Shown: positions 47,673 to 61,195, counted from the first letter of the stretch. The stretch is 64,000 nucleotides of DNA from Pegea sp. RAD2-039 (GCA_034620365.1 JAQGEQ010000299.1:806001-870000), one strand, 5' to 3'. Made by a program: numbers and translations. Notes: generated from the sequence alone by a model not told the origin.

Positions 47673-50600
47673 TTAGGTTTGGAACTGTTAAAGGGCTAGC
47701 TTCAACTGGTGCAAGTATCAGTAGTTCGTTTTCTACTTTTTTACAATTAACATTTGTAACTTCTTTCAACGAATTTTCATTTTTAGATAATTTCTTAGAT
47801 TTACAATCTACTGAAATAAATTAATAGTCTAAAAGTATCTTTAGACCTAAAATTAGAGACTCGCTTTTGTCTCTATAATTTGCATTTTGTAGCTTTGTGT
47901 AAACCAGCAGCTAGCAATTTTTCACTTTTGCATCTGTTTATATTATCGGCTAAATCGATTTTATTTTCAATTCAAAGTGTTTAATTGAAATTATGTAAAT
48001 TGTAAAAGTTTGTGTGAACTGTTGTGTTGTGTTTTACTGAAATCAGTTAAAACCTGTAAAGCTCGTATCATTTTTCACATTTTTTTCTTACTTTCTTTAA
48101 TTTAAATTTGTGTGTTTCCAATGAAGGTATCAGCAGGCTTGATATTCCCCAAAACTCTGTGTTTGTTTGTAATCACTAAAAACTTTGGTAATAACTGACA
48201 TAATGCCGACTTAATTACAAGCTAAGTACATTTTTGTAAAATGCAAAAGTCTCACAATCTAAACTAAATACATGTAACTGTCATTATGTTGATGGTGTTT
48301 TTTTAATTGAAATAGAAAATCATTTTTTTTAGCTTTTGTCATGTTGAAAGTTATCATTTGAAGCAACATTTAAAAGAAAGGTCTTCATATTATCCTCATT
48401 TTTTAAACATCAAATAGATTTGATTTTATACACAATTTTTATTTGATACAAAATAGGATTGAGGAGTTTGCACCATCAAATAACGAGCATGGTTTTGTGA
48501 TAATTTCATTAAAAATCTACAGATTTATATTATAGTGCAAAAGTTGTAAATTTAACTTATTTGCGTCATAAACAAGTGAAAATATATTTTTCAAATGATA
48601 TACCTTTAGCACTAAAATGTCAATATTAAATTGAAATATTATATTGGTGAGCAATAATTTTATGCAGTCTTCTTTCTTATGAATAATCCTAAAAATTAAT
48701 TTTAAGGCAATAACTTGTCATCTGATTAATAGGCAGTTTAGAAGAGGTGGTAGAAATAAAAGTGTTTGTATGTCTTTGATTAGAGATATTTTGTAAGAAA
48801 GTTTGTATAGGTCTTTGAGTTTGTTCTGCATCAAGGTAATTTGTGATTACATTAATAGACTTTTACTTGAGACCAAATCGATTAACTAATCTTCTAAAGT
48901 TGTTTTGCCAAGCTGCCAATTTGTATCAATGTAATTTCTAAAGTTTTGGAAGGAATATTCTTTTATAAACTAATTTTATTTTAAGAATAAATAAAAATTA
49001 TTTTCATTAACTGTGTTGATACAAAAGGTGATCGAATCTCACCACAGATTTCACAACTTTATTACTAAAATTACGCGATTATTTTTAAAATAAATAAAAT
49101 ATGAAAAAAACTTTTTTAATACATAAATATGATGTATATTAACGTAATAATATTTCAAATTCAATGTGATAAAGTATCAACATATCTTGCATGAATAGTT
49201 AAAAATAAATCTTTTTAATGAATCTCACGAAAATGTATTTTAAATAGCTATTTGTACAAAATTCTTGAACTGATAAATAGCAAACTAAGAATTTAATCTT
49301 AAATATACTAGCTTCAAACTTGAAATATTAACAGTACAATTGAAATATATTTTTACATAAGTGTTTGTCGACCCTGAGTTTAGAAAATAGTCTTTATGAG
49401 TCAACCAGTACAGTTACTTTTACTATTTTTTATTATTTCTATTGTAATTAATTCTATTATAAGCCTGACTCCGTCGTTACCTAAGCAAGTTCAAAGATAT
49501 CTGTGGTCCTGAGATATTTAAAACTTTTGGATTACCTTTATTGCCAAAACTACTATTTCTAAAATGTTAATTTTTTCTTTTTCTTTAATATTACTATAAT
49601 TCAATGTAATTGTTCACTGCTATATGATTTGAGGACTACTGAAGTGCCATGTGTTACATCTTTTGCTTTCTATATTTCTAGCTTAAAATATGTTATTTGT
49701 GAGAATGTGTTAGCGGGAGGTGCTTTCTTCAGGCACCCTCCTTCGCATTTATCGTAATAAATAAATGTAAACCCGTAAAGTCAAACTTGTCAAAATTTTT
49801 TTATCAAAACTTGAGAATTTAGAGTTCAATAAAATTGTATTTTGGAAAAATTTAAAATAAATATCAAACCAAGTGAGTTTTAACCCGATATTTTAAGCTT
49901 GGAAACCAAAAATGTTACTACTGTGCTGGATAAGATTGGTTATAAAGTTAGTGAGAATATTAACTTGTACTCATTATTGCTCTACAAGTTAAACAATTTC
50001 TAAAAGCTTTTATAGATTCATTATCAAAAAAATGTTGTGAACTTGATTATCAAGTAGTCTAAGCTGAACACATTTATATACTTTTTACACCAATATTTAA
50101 AAATCAAATAACTTTTCGATATTAAGAAGATTAAAAAAGAAATCTTTTTTAGATCAACGATCAAAAAGAAATGATTCTACAACATTATTTATAGTTCCAC
50201 AAAAGCTGTTTTCTAAGGGAGTATATATAGTCCAAAAACTAGATTACTTGTGTACAACTGATTTGGTCGCTGTATTGAAAGATCTAAAGTAAATCTAAAA
50301 TTAATTACTTAAAGTTTTGTGAAATATAAACACTAGTATACTTATGGATGCCTAACTGTATTCACTGGTAGCAGATAAGTCCTTAAATTGAAATGTTTAT
50401 TACTTGGCAAACTTGCTCCAACAAACATTAAGGAACATTAAGCTCATTACAGGATTTTTACACTCTTTCAAAACGATATTTAGGATTCATTATAAATTTT
50501 TAATTTTTTTTACATTTATTCCAAATGGTAGGTCTTAGAAATTCAGTTATAAATGAAGATAATTAAAGACGACTGTCTTAAAGCATTAAAGAGATCAAAA

Positions 50601-50848
50601 TAAGTTTAAATTTGCAAATTAAACCAGGTTAGTTCATCAACAATTTTTCTCGTTTCTTTTTAGCAAATAAGTTGGAATTATGAAAATAAATGTTCATTTC
50701 TCTTGGAGTTATTAGAATGTACTCATTGAAAAAATTGCTTCATCAGCATTAAAGTAAATATGGTTTGAAGCAAAATATTTTTTGAAAGTTATTAAAAGTA
50801 AAACAAATAAGAATAATGATACAAGTAGAAACAAAAACACATCTTCTA
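47673..50848. other. Intergenic region between RYBP and VPS28
   Basis: RYBP 3' flank with AATAAA near 47815, then AT-rich DNA without supported genes. Contains the second copy of the 75-base hairpin element at 49688-49762. The right end is the 3' flank of VPS28. Confidence 0.6.
49688..49762 (+). repeat. 75-base hairpin element, copy 2
   Basis: Same orientation and length as 11541-11615. Stem: GCG, GGAGG, TGC pairing with GCA, CCTCC, CGC, with a bulged C and a TT bulge, around loop TTTCTTCAG. Compared with copy 1, stem positions changed A-C to G-C and G-T to G-C while the stem was kept. Family unknown. Confidence 0.6.
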
Positions 50849-52790
50849 TTATTGAGCATCTATAAAATCTCTGAATTCATCAAAAGCTGCTTGAAGATCA
50901 AAAGACATTTGTCGTGTTTGTTCATCAGTTAAAGTATCTGTTATACTCATTTGTTTCAACAACGCCAGCCTGAAAACATTAATCAAATTATTCATTAAAT
51001 ATTTTTCATATTACATTTTATCATTAAAATTTTTCCACGAATCAAATTGTACCCAACAATTATATCCTTTGCTGGGTCTAAACTCAGGGGGTTCTCAAGC
51101 ACGACCCTTTGTGAGAATTACTAGAATCTAGGGGAATCCCCGACAGTGCAAAAGTTTTCAAGAAAAATCAGTTTTCAAATAAGATGATGCTTATAAAAGT
51201 TTGAAATTTATGAAGTAAACTTCAATATGACAGAGTATATGACAGAGACATTATTATTATCACCCTAAAGGTTCAACAGAACTCCGAGTCTAAATTGATT
51301 AGCATCTTTGACAACCATTTGTGTGTGAGACAAATTTTCGGGTGGTTTTGTTGGCAGAGTAGTTTTTGTGAAATCTAACTTCTGTTTCTCGTGGTTTTTG
51401 AAACAAGAAAGTCAGTTTAGAAGTCAGATATTTTGTCACAGCACTAAAACATCACGATCTTAAAAGATGTAAAAGATCATTCAACTTTTAGCAAAGATTT
51501 ACAATTTGTGAAAGTCTTAAAACTGAAAATCACATTTTGACCCCCATAAGAGAAACCAATAGTTGGAACCACTCAGCCAGATAAATAAGAGGCAACACTA
51601 ACCTGTGTTACATTATACACAATTATAAATACAACAAACCATTCAGATGTCTTCTTTTTTCCTTCAAAACTTGATGGCAGAAAGCTCAAACGGTTGAGGT
51701 TTTGAACTAAGGCCTTCATATTTGGCAACAGCTGGTCAACGTTGGACATTTTTAGTTGAATTTGATCATCCAAAGTCAAGAAGAGCTGAAAATAAGACAT
51801 ATTCTGTTTTATTTGGATATATTTATAATTGGCCATCTCTATTTCTTATGAGACTCTATGTTTATTTATGATATATATTCAAATTTCTACCAACTAAAAC
51901 TATATTTTATTAATTTTCACAAAAAAAAATTATCAAAATTAAAAAAAATGTCTATAAGCATCTTATAAATATTTAGAAAAAAAGCATTTTGTTCGTTTAT
52001 CTTGATATAATGTAAAAACAATTGTTTTGCTATTTACTGATGTAACATCAACTATTAGTTTTTGTTGATTTCCTTTATCATCTTTAATTGTGATTGGTCG
52101 ATCCTCAGAAATTCTATCAACTGCTGCTTGACAATCCTGAAGCTTATAATGATTGAGAAATGCATTCAAGTCTTTAAACTCATGTTGTATTAAACGAAAT
52201 GCAACCTTATACTGACTTAACAACCTTGAACAGGCTGGAGTATATCTATAAAGATTAAAAGCAGTATCAATCAACAGAATAAGATAAATAAAAATACATT
52301 TACTTAAACCATGGCTGCAGATAATAAATTATACAGATCTTAAAGCTAAACAAATGAAGAAAAATACTGATTTAAATTCAAGGAGAAATTATTTAAACTA
52401 AATAACTACTGTATAACTAAATTTATACTAAACAACTACACAGATAACTACTGTCTTGAATGAATTAGGGTTTAAAAACTTATATCCTAAAAAAATGATA
52501 TCTTTAAAAATAATTCTGCTAAGAAAAAATATATACAACATGCTAAATTTAAGTTAAACAATTGAAAATCTTTTGTCACTATCAACATTTGATTTAAATA
52601 TAATGAGTTATAAAAATTATAACACTTACTGTTCAGGTTTTATAAAATCTCTACTATAAGCTTTTTCTAGAGCTTGGATAGTTTTTACAATTGAATATAC
52701 TTCAGCAATATCATGATATTTTTCTCTTTCTTGAGCATTATCAAATAGTTTTACTTCATTATAAAGCTCTGGCCTTTGATCCATAACCAT
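50849..52790 (-). CDS. VPS28: VPS28, ESCRT-I subunit, 211 aa, complete
   Basis: Component of the ESCRT-I complex on endosomes, which sorts ubiquitinated cargo into multivesicular bodies. Exons in reading order: 52790-52630, 52245-52038, 51785-51640 and 50969-50849 (TAA), with all phases consistent. The N-terminal core (~1-105), which packs with VPS23/TSG101 and VPS37, shows EVKLFDNAQEREKYHDIAE, VKTIQALEKAY and YTPACSRLLSQYK, then RISEDRPITIKDDKG. The C-terminal four-helix domain (~123-211), which binds the ESCRT-II subunit VPS36, ends EWLALLKQMSITDTL...TRQMSFDLQAAFDEF. Human VPS28 is 221 aa. A second in-frame ATG two codons in (52784) could be the true start. Intron 3 (50970-51639) carries a GC-richer patch near 51060-51160. 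Confidence 0.95.
50970..51639 (-). other. VPS28 intron 3 with GC-richer insertion-like patch
   Basis: The 670-base intron contains a tract near 51080-51150 (CTCAGGGGGTTCTCAAGCAC, then AGGGGAATCCCCGACAG, which includes the palindrome GGGGAATCCCC) unlike its AT-rich surroundings. Likely an old mobile-element fragment; family unknown. Confidence 0.4.
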
Positions 52791-53939
52791 ACAATTACAA
52801 ACAAAGAGATATTAAAAATTTCTGCAAATACATTTAGTTTAATTATTTCAAAAATATATATTAAAATCATGTTTATATACTTAAATAAAAAAATAATATA
52901 TACTAGTTAAAAGTATTAAAAATGTTGATTAACATACTATAAAATATAAACCTAAGAAAATAGTTAAAAATATGATATTTACTTATATAGAAAGATTTCA
53001 GTCAGAACAAAAATTTAAAATAAAGTTTTAAAGAAACCACATTTGATTATACTTCAGTGTATACATTAAGAAAATGTGAGAGATTATATTTTGATGATTT
53101 ATTACTTCATAAAAAATAATATTTAATACTATTTCAAAATAAACCTAACTATGATTAAAAATAAGCTTTACAGAGAAAATTACACTACAGAACATAAATT
53201 TATCAAAAAGTTTTAGATTTTACTAAATAAATTTTAAAAGTTAGTAGAAATAGAGCTAAGACTAAAAAATGCAAGATAATTAATATAAGAAAATGTTCAT
53301 TATTATTATGAAAGCTTAAAATTCATCCGAAATTATTATGTATTTAATGTTTTACATTATCAGTAGAAAAATGAATTATTCATACGTCATTTTTACCTTG
53401 ACTCAGGTCTTTATTTATATGTTTACAAAACTTAATAAGAACTATCAAACTTAATAACTTATAATATTGATCATTAAAAATTAAACTCAACTATACAAAT
53501 ATATTATACTTCTTGATAAAACAAATCTTCTACAATCTAATTAAAAATTCAACACATTATAGTCTGACTACATAAAATAGGAAGCTAAAACATTGAATAA
53601 AAACAAATATTAATATTAGGAATCCACGAAACAAACTGTACGCAGAATTTTTTGACTCTAACCTAAGAACAAAAGTAATACTAAAGCTAATGAGTAATAA
53701 TATTAAATACTAAATGTTTTAAGTTCATTAGAATAAGATTTGTAAAGTATTTCTAACTAAATTACCAACACAAAAATAGCAGATAGATTTAAAATAGAAA
53801 ATTTTTAATAGGCTTACCTTAAACTGCTTGTCAACAACTATTTAAAAAATAATTTTAGAATTTCTGTATTTTAAGAATCGTATGCATAAGCAATTGAGAT
53901 AACATAAGAAACAACTTAAATTATCTGTTTTTAAAATAT

Positions 53940-54330
53940 TCTTTTCAATCGGGTGAAGAAATTGAATTTGTTGATTAAGCTTCAAACGCCGAAGCAGTAA
54001 ACGGAAGAGAGTAGGCATCTCTTCTTTCTTCCCTTATGCACATGAGCTTTGATTGTAGTGGGGAGTAGGCTGAGTCATTCCTGCTGCGTACCTACATCCG
54101 ACATTTGGTGACACGACGTAGTGACCTGGGATAGTGGCCTTGAGACCAGTAGATTATCGGTCTTATATCAGATCTTCCCAGTCATAGATGGACAGCCTAC
54201 CAGATCTGATGACGCAAATGTACCCAGAATTTTTTATTGTGGAGTATTCTCTTTGATTCCGATTTTTTTGTCTGGGTTTACTTTTCTCAAAGTGAAGAAA
54301 ATAGAATCTGAAGAAGAAGATTATGATTTT
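53940..54330 (+). mobile_element. Candidate LTR-retrotransposon remnant (LTR end plus primer-binding site)
   Basis: In the middle of very AT-rich DNA, a balanced tract has CATCCGACA followed directly by TTTGGTGACACGACGTAGTG (from 54103). LTRs usually end in CA followed by a TGG-starting primer-binding site, and TTTGGTGACNCCGACGTGA-like strings follow the left LTR of many Gypsy/BEL elements, recalled from general knowledge. The following open run (54121-54384) has no recognisable gag motif. No second LTR or pol was found, so at most a degraded fragment. Confidence 0.35.
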
Positions 54331-56732
54331 GTAAGTGAATTTCTCAATCGAAAAAGTTTTTTTAATTCTCTTTCTATCTGTTAACTTCTTATGGTGAATT
54401 GATATAAGAGTGAATTACAGGTCCTGATCGACTTTAAAAGATTGAAAAATGATTAGGAGGAGCTGTATTACAATCAAATAATCTATAAGTTTTTGTAGGA
54501 AAATTGATGCGTCTTCTATGTATAGAGGATAGTTTTCTTCTTCAAAACAATCATATTAATCTTTATGCTAATGTTTCTAATTATAGGATGTTTCTATAAG
54601 GGTTGATGTATCATACAATTTTTCATGTAAAATCAGCTGTTAATCAATATTTCGAGCTTCATCATTTTCAGCTTACAAAATATTGCAAAACGGAGCAAAA
54701 GGACTAAAAATTTATATCCTTCTTAACTTTTTAGTTTGGTTTATTTATTAGTAGGATCTTTTAAATAAATTGAATACTTTAGATTAATGAGCAATAACAG
54801 TTTTATATATCAAATTGCAAGGCTTTTTGAGTTTCGGCAAATCATTGTACTATGAATAAGCATGTATTAACTCAGCAATATATATTTTCAAAGTTTTATT
54901 GAAAGCAATGTTGATTTTATTTGTCTGCGACTGGTTGCATTAAAAAATGTTCAAGTATAGTTTTATTTAATTTCTTACCTGAATAGTCTTTGTTATTAAC
55001 TCAAAAGCAAAGTAGACTTACTTTGACAAATGCCATTAAGTTAAAAGTATAAATATATTTAAAAAAATCGTTTAGCAAACAGTTTTAATTATTTTACGAG
55101 AAATGAATTTCAAAAATAGACATTACAGACATTATATTATGCCCAAGAGGTTTTTACAAGTTGAGGTGCTAGCTAACTTTTTATTGCGCTTTTTTCGAAC
55201 CGACATCACTGTTATTACAAATCATTTTGTCAAAATGTCTGAGGAAATTGTAAAGTGATTAAAAATAATTTGAGAATAAAAATATAAATATCAAAATAAT
55301 ATTGAAGCTTGAATTTTTAAAATTAAATTGTAGCATATGTGAAGTTCAACCGAAAAAATATTTTGCTTTAATTAGAAGAATTTTTTTGAATATGAAACTG
55401 ATGAAATCACCCCCAGAACTAATGACATGTATTTTATTTATCGTAAAACTCAAGCAGTTACAATTCAATATGAAAAGCTTTACAGGAAATTTGTGGTTGT
55501 AGACTTTAATTTAAGTTTAATTATTTGGTTAGATAAAAGAATTATTTTTTTAACTTTTTTTTAAGATAATGTAGCAAAGATTTCTAAAGATGGCAAACAG
55601 GTTTTTATGTTTAATGATGCATTATTAAAAAATTATTTCAAGTTTTTTTCCCTGAAAAAATCCGTTAAGAAATAATAAGTTATTTTTCTATTTTCTTTTT
55701 GACCTCAAATAAACTAGCTACTGTCTCTGGTAAATAATAAATACAAATTGACATTAAGCTGATAATAGTCACATGTTTCAATGTGAGATCTGATGATAAT
55801 ATTTTCGAAGATTTAATAAAATTGCATCTTGCTAACTCAGTATAGACAAACCGGAATAATCATTAATAATAATGATTTTTTAATACTCTTAAATTATTTA
55901 AAGAATAAACTTTAAAAGACTTGTTTAAAAAAATTATCTCTATTTTTCTAATTGCTTCTTTTTTTCAAATCATTTAGACACAAAATAAAAATGTTTTCTT
56001 CATCTGACAACTTGATATATTTTCGGCCAAGTTTTATATTAACAAATTGTAAGTTAAGATGCTTATCTAGCTGTAATAAGCTACAAATTAACTAGAAATT
56101 TAAAAACTGCTAAATTTGCTTTTATACAAGTAGAAGCTTACGCGTAACTTCAAAGTCTTCACTTTTAAATAAAATCTCGTATTTAAATACTTGATCTCCA
56201 TCAGATGATCTTTCATGTAAAATGATTTTTCGTTTTTATTAAGAACCAATCGTAAATTAAACTTATTGTTGATTTGAATTTACAAACTTGTATTTGATGT
56301 AATTGTCAAGTAAAAGCAAGTTGATACTTTTTTTGAACTCTAATAGATTACTCAAATAAATAGATAACAAGAAATATTTATTTTTATTAAAGGCACAGCA
56401 AATTTTGCAATATAAAAGTGATATAAAGCAGATGATGTAATAAAATTACTGTGAAATAACTAGTTTACGTTACTCAGGAGGTATAAAAAGAAAATGGATT
56501 TTGACTGACGGCAAATAACTTCGAAAAGTTCATTGTTTGTATTACAGTAAAAATATACAATTTATTAGAAAAAAATATTTGAAAATTGATCAAATTCAGT
56601 TTGTACCCTGATGTAAATATAAAGACAAAATTAAATTACACAAGACACTAAATGAGATACAGATGGCAAGATCACTTAGATTTAATTTCTTGGACGTGAT
56701 GATACCTGAAAACTAGAAAGTTAGTAGTTTAG

Positions 56733-56740
56733 TCACGTGA
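56733..56740. promoter_or_regulatory. TCACGTGA octamer downstream of TMEM62
   Basis: Perfect palindrome AGTCACGTGACT, about 300 bases past the TMEM62 stop and 3.9 kb upstream of VPS28. It matches the FIP200 array motif. Could be a distal element or chance. Confidence 0.3.
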
Positions 56741-57036
56741 CTTTCGTACTTGTAAATAATGCTAATGACTTATATCAGATAATTAGAAGTTAAAAGCTTA
56801 TAGAAGAGCTTTTTATGGAAATTTTAATACAAGATTTCTAAAGATAATTTTTCCAATTAGTTTGGAAAATAAAAGATTATAAATAATTTGTGGGTTGAAA
56901 ACAATTTAAACTTTTTATCAACAAATTATTATTTAATTATGGTTCAAGTAGCTGATAGGAAATTAACTGAAAAGTAGAAAAGAATATTATACTAAAATAA
57001 AATCTGTAATAGATAATAATAAAATGATTTGCATTC

Positions 57037-60000
57037 TTACCTCAATTTACTTTTTAATTTAATACAATCAACAGTCCATAATCGAAATATAAGAAAAATA
57101 ACAGCAAAAAGCCACCATGTTTGTTGTGGATTTAACCAAAAAGCTAAAACACCGTAAGATTTCCCTGTATTGATACTTACATATGCCAGAAAACATATAT
57201 CAATTAAAATAAAAACTTGAAAAACCACTTCCATTGAAAATGTTTTAAAACAATCAGTAAATTTCATTTTGTTGCTCCATCTAATCTCAGCAAATCTCGA
57301 CAGATAAAATATAACAGGATAGAAGAAAAAGATCAACTGAAAAAGAAGACATAAAAGTATTGGTTTATACTACGCTAGAAGAGTTTTAATTGGCTAAAAG
57401 AGTTAGATCTGACAGCTTCAAATAACTTTTATTTGATTAACAAAAAAATCGGAAAATTAAATAAAAAAATTGAATAAGAATTGTTTATCTGTACACCAAA
57501 AAATATTTGTAGTTATGTAAGCAGGTGAATAATTTACAAGCTAATCAATAATTTAATTAAAAACCTTCAATAAATTTGTCAACTTTTCAAGTTGAACTAC
57601 AAGCAAAGGTTTATGTTTTTAATTTTCATCTAAATGTAAGATAAAGTATTTTACATAAAATTTCACAAGTATGGAAATCTGACTATCTTACAAATTGAAG
57701 AAAAATATATTTAGAAGAAAGAGATTTCCACAGAAATTTAAATATTTGTGAAATCATTTGAGTAAATTAAAATATGAAAGCCTAACCATGATCAGACTGT
57801 TCGCATATAATTGCCTTTCATCATGAAATTGACCATTTAAAAAGATTCCATACGAGAAACAAATTCCTGTGTAACCAGTGATAAGTTCACCTACAATTTG
57901 AGGACCTAAACACATTGTTATCATCAGATGCTTAAATTTAATGAAATATATAATTCTACATCATTATAAGTAACAAATATATCTGTTGTGCTTCTATCGT
58001 GAGTTGTTTAAAGTAATCTCTTAATAAATCTACTTTTAAAACCGAAAAATTGCGTCTTGGGCTAATTTTAAATGAAACTAACCAATAAGTACGTTGATCA
58101 GATAGATGATGATTGGATAGAACATTAAATCGTCACAAAGTAAAAGATGAAGATTAAAAAGATAAGGATTGATAGAAAATAATCTTCTGTCCGATTTTAG
58201 GGGTAGATTGATTGAAAATCTTCTCAAAATCAAAATCAGTGAAATTGTGATGATCATTAAAGTGAAAAACAAAATTGGCATCTGTACAAATTGGAAAAGT
58301 AGATATTTTAGAAAACAATTTAACTGAAAATTATCTCACCCAAGTTGTGAAATCAGTTAATAGTACAAAGACACTCGCGAGAGATATGTTGTAACTGAAA
58401 TCAGATTGCAAATTGATGAGGATTTCTCTAGATTTTCTACCTCCATCTGCATCTTCAACATCTATTTGTATCTTATGAGGTCCTTCAGTGTATAATTGCG
58501 GGTTCCATCTAAGAATAAACAAAAAGATAAACATAATTGACATCAAATAAAATGATTAACAAACCTACAAACCCACAAGGGACCTTTGACATGCTGCGGT
58601 TTCCCTTCAACTTCTTTCCCATCTATAGAAACTTTCACATTCTCATAAGAATTAGATCCAAATATCAAAAATCTATAAATCGATAAAAACATTGAGATTG
58701 GAAAATATCTTTTAATTAAAAGTAAGATTGTCATTTTATTAAGATCAAATATTATCCTAATATGAATGATCTTGTTACAAATCCACTCAACTTTCTTTTT
58801 GGGAACTTTTAGAGAGATTTTTTAAAGATGAAACAGTATTTAGCTTCAAATACTTGACAGCCGAAGAACAATTGATTTACAACAATTATTTAAAGATTAA
58901 AAAAATATAAAAATAAAATCAGATGAATTGAGATAAAGTCAAACAACAAAGACACAATTTAGAAAAAGAATCAATAAAGATGTTAGAGATGGTTCTTAAA
59001 TACAAATCAGAAAAAAGAGATTCTTGTTATGCTGAGTGACCTTTAAGAAAATTCTAGAAGAACAAACTAAATGAAGATAATAAGAATAGCTAGAGATGAG
59101 ATAGTTTGCACCAATCAGAACTCATTACCTTATATGGGATGAAGATTTCATTCGATGTAAAGGTTGAAACTTAGGGAGCATATAGTTCGCGGGAATCGGT
59201 GACGTAATCAAGATAACTGGCCAATCATCGAGCTTGACATCAACAAAATTGATCAAATCATGATCAATTGACATGATTCGATACATTCGATTAATCTTCC
59301 AATCAGCGAGCTCCGCTTCTAGGAATCCTACAAATCACAAATTCTTATTTTCTATTTTTGTGCTTTTGAAGCCCAGAAATAAAAATCAACGATTCAATTT
59401 CAACAAAATAAAAATATTCAAGCTAAAAATGGAACAAACCATTTGGGTGGACCGCATAAAGATTGTTTGCAAGGCCTGCTAAGTCATGTAGATGTCCACA
59501 TAGATAAACTGACCCATAATGTCCCACAATGGACCGCAGATTTGTTGGTCGATTACATGTGATAGTAGATGTTGGATAATGACTGTACCAAACTGTTAAG
59601 TTGGAATTTTTTACACTGGAAGCTGATTTATCTAAATGTTTAATAGCTTCATTGTTCAGATATCCTAGAAAATAAGAAATTTGGTTTTTTATTTGAAACT
59701 TAATAATTTTTTATTTTTTATTCAGTTTTTTTAGTTTTAGTGATTTATGGTTATGATAAATTTTAGGAGTAAGCTTGTTAAATTTAATTCATTTTTAAAG
59801 TGTTTAAATCCAACATATCAATTTTCATAAATTATCTAATAGAAATTTAATTTGTAATTTTCAATTGAAAACATTATCTAGTTGCTTCACAAATTATTTG
59901 TTTAAAATCAATATCTACATTCAAGCTCTTTTTTAAAATAGAAAATTTTATCAAGCTGTAAAGAGAAAATATACCAAAAAGTTCATTTTTAGATGAAGTG

Positions 60001-61195
60001 AATCAAGACAGCGGACAAGTTTAAAAGAATTTTTAGTCACACACTATAAATAAAAATAAGATAAATCCTAGCGAATTTTCATCACAGTTTTATTTGAAGA
60101 TATATTTAACTATGTTTAATTGATCATTTTAATAAGATTTATATAAGCTTTTAAGACTAAATTTTCATCAAAAGTTATTTAATGATGAAAAATTTTCATG
60201 TTGACTTACCTAAGAAGTTAAAAGGTCGTTTGGGTCCAGGCACTAAGGTTGCATTTACATGTATAAAAGAATATTTCCCATAAGACTTTTGAACAGTGTA
60301 GACATGATTAGACAGCTTGCCTTTATCACCAGAATAAGTAGAATAAGGACTATCACTGCTTTTTGAGGATATTACATTGAATGTATCTGCAAAAAATACT
60401 TTTAATAAATAATAATTCAAATAGAAAATCAAATACTTCAACTTTATTTATAGAAAATAGAATTTAGCCAGCAAGTATTGAACTTGGTAATTAAACTAAA
60501 TTAAAGAAGAAATACTGTTGAATATTAGATTTTTCAGCAAGTTGAACAATCACCAATTTAAACTTACCATGATTTCCTCTTATATCTAACCAAACATATC
60601 TTTCAGTAACTTTACTTTCATTGATAACTCCTTGATATGTTTCCCACTCATCCTTATACTGCTTAGAACCCAAAAAGTTTTTTGTTTTGGCATCAGTCAG
60701 GTCTCCAGTTACAAGAACAAGTTCAGGCTGAATCTGATCTAGTCTTGTGGTAACAAATTTCTTTAAATCTAAAATACGTTGATGATCATAGAACCGACTC
60801 ACATGTATATCTGATACCTATAATTGCAAAAACAAATCAATTTTGTCATTTTTAATAAATTATAATAAAAATTTGTGAAATTATGTAATATATAAATAGC
60901 AATTGTAATTTAAACAATAATTTGTAGCTGATATTTCTATTACAATAATAAACAACAAGTAATCTTAAAAATCACCTACTTGTACAAACCAAAATATATT
61001 ATCTGGGGTATCTGTTATATGGTAAGAAAAGTCTTTTTTCCATAATTGAGATGGTACTAAATTTGGTTTATAATAATATAAGCCAGCCATAAAATTTAAG
61101 CCAAAAATAAAGGCTAAGCCAAGCAAAATTTGTACAAGTTTTATAAGAAACATTATTCTAATGATTTTCTGCAGTGATTTAGTTATTAATTTCAT
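57037..61195 (-). CDS. TMEM62: TMEM62 transmembrane metallophosphoesterase, 653 aa, complete
   Basis: Membrane protein with a lumenal/extracellular calcineurin-like phosphoesterase domain; its substrate is unknown in any animal to my knowledge. Exons in reading order: 61195-60980, 60817-60568, 60386-60210, 59664-59440, 59327-59129, 58672-58565, 58508-58340, 58281-58083, 57905-57787 and 57336-57037 (TAA). All phases agree; human TMEM62 is 643 aa. An N-terminal membrane anchor lies near residues 15-40. Metal-binding motifs are all present: D75-x-H77 (VSDIH), GDLTD 110-114, GNHD 153-156, the SH of YSHYP ~241-245 and GHLH 271-274. PGPKRPFNF and WNPQLYTEGPHKI are family signatures. A beta domain follows, then about five membrane helices to the C-terminus (GELITGYTGICFSYGIF). 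The active site looks intact, so a catalytic enzyme is expected. Confidence 0.95.

Larger units (their letters stand above)
52791..57036. other. Gene-poor region between VPS28 and TMEM62
   Basis: VPS28 5' flank at the left (reverse-strand AG at 52822-52823, 31 bases before its first ATG) and TMEM62 3' flank at the right. A GC-richer block at 53940-54330 looks like part of an LTR retroelement. A perfect AGTCACGTGACT palindrome lies at 56731-56742. No host gene found. Confidence 0.55.

Noticed and set aside
54121..54384. 87-codon open run as a host gene
   Set aside because: It follows a retroelement-like primer site and shows no conserved domain or splice structure.
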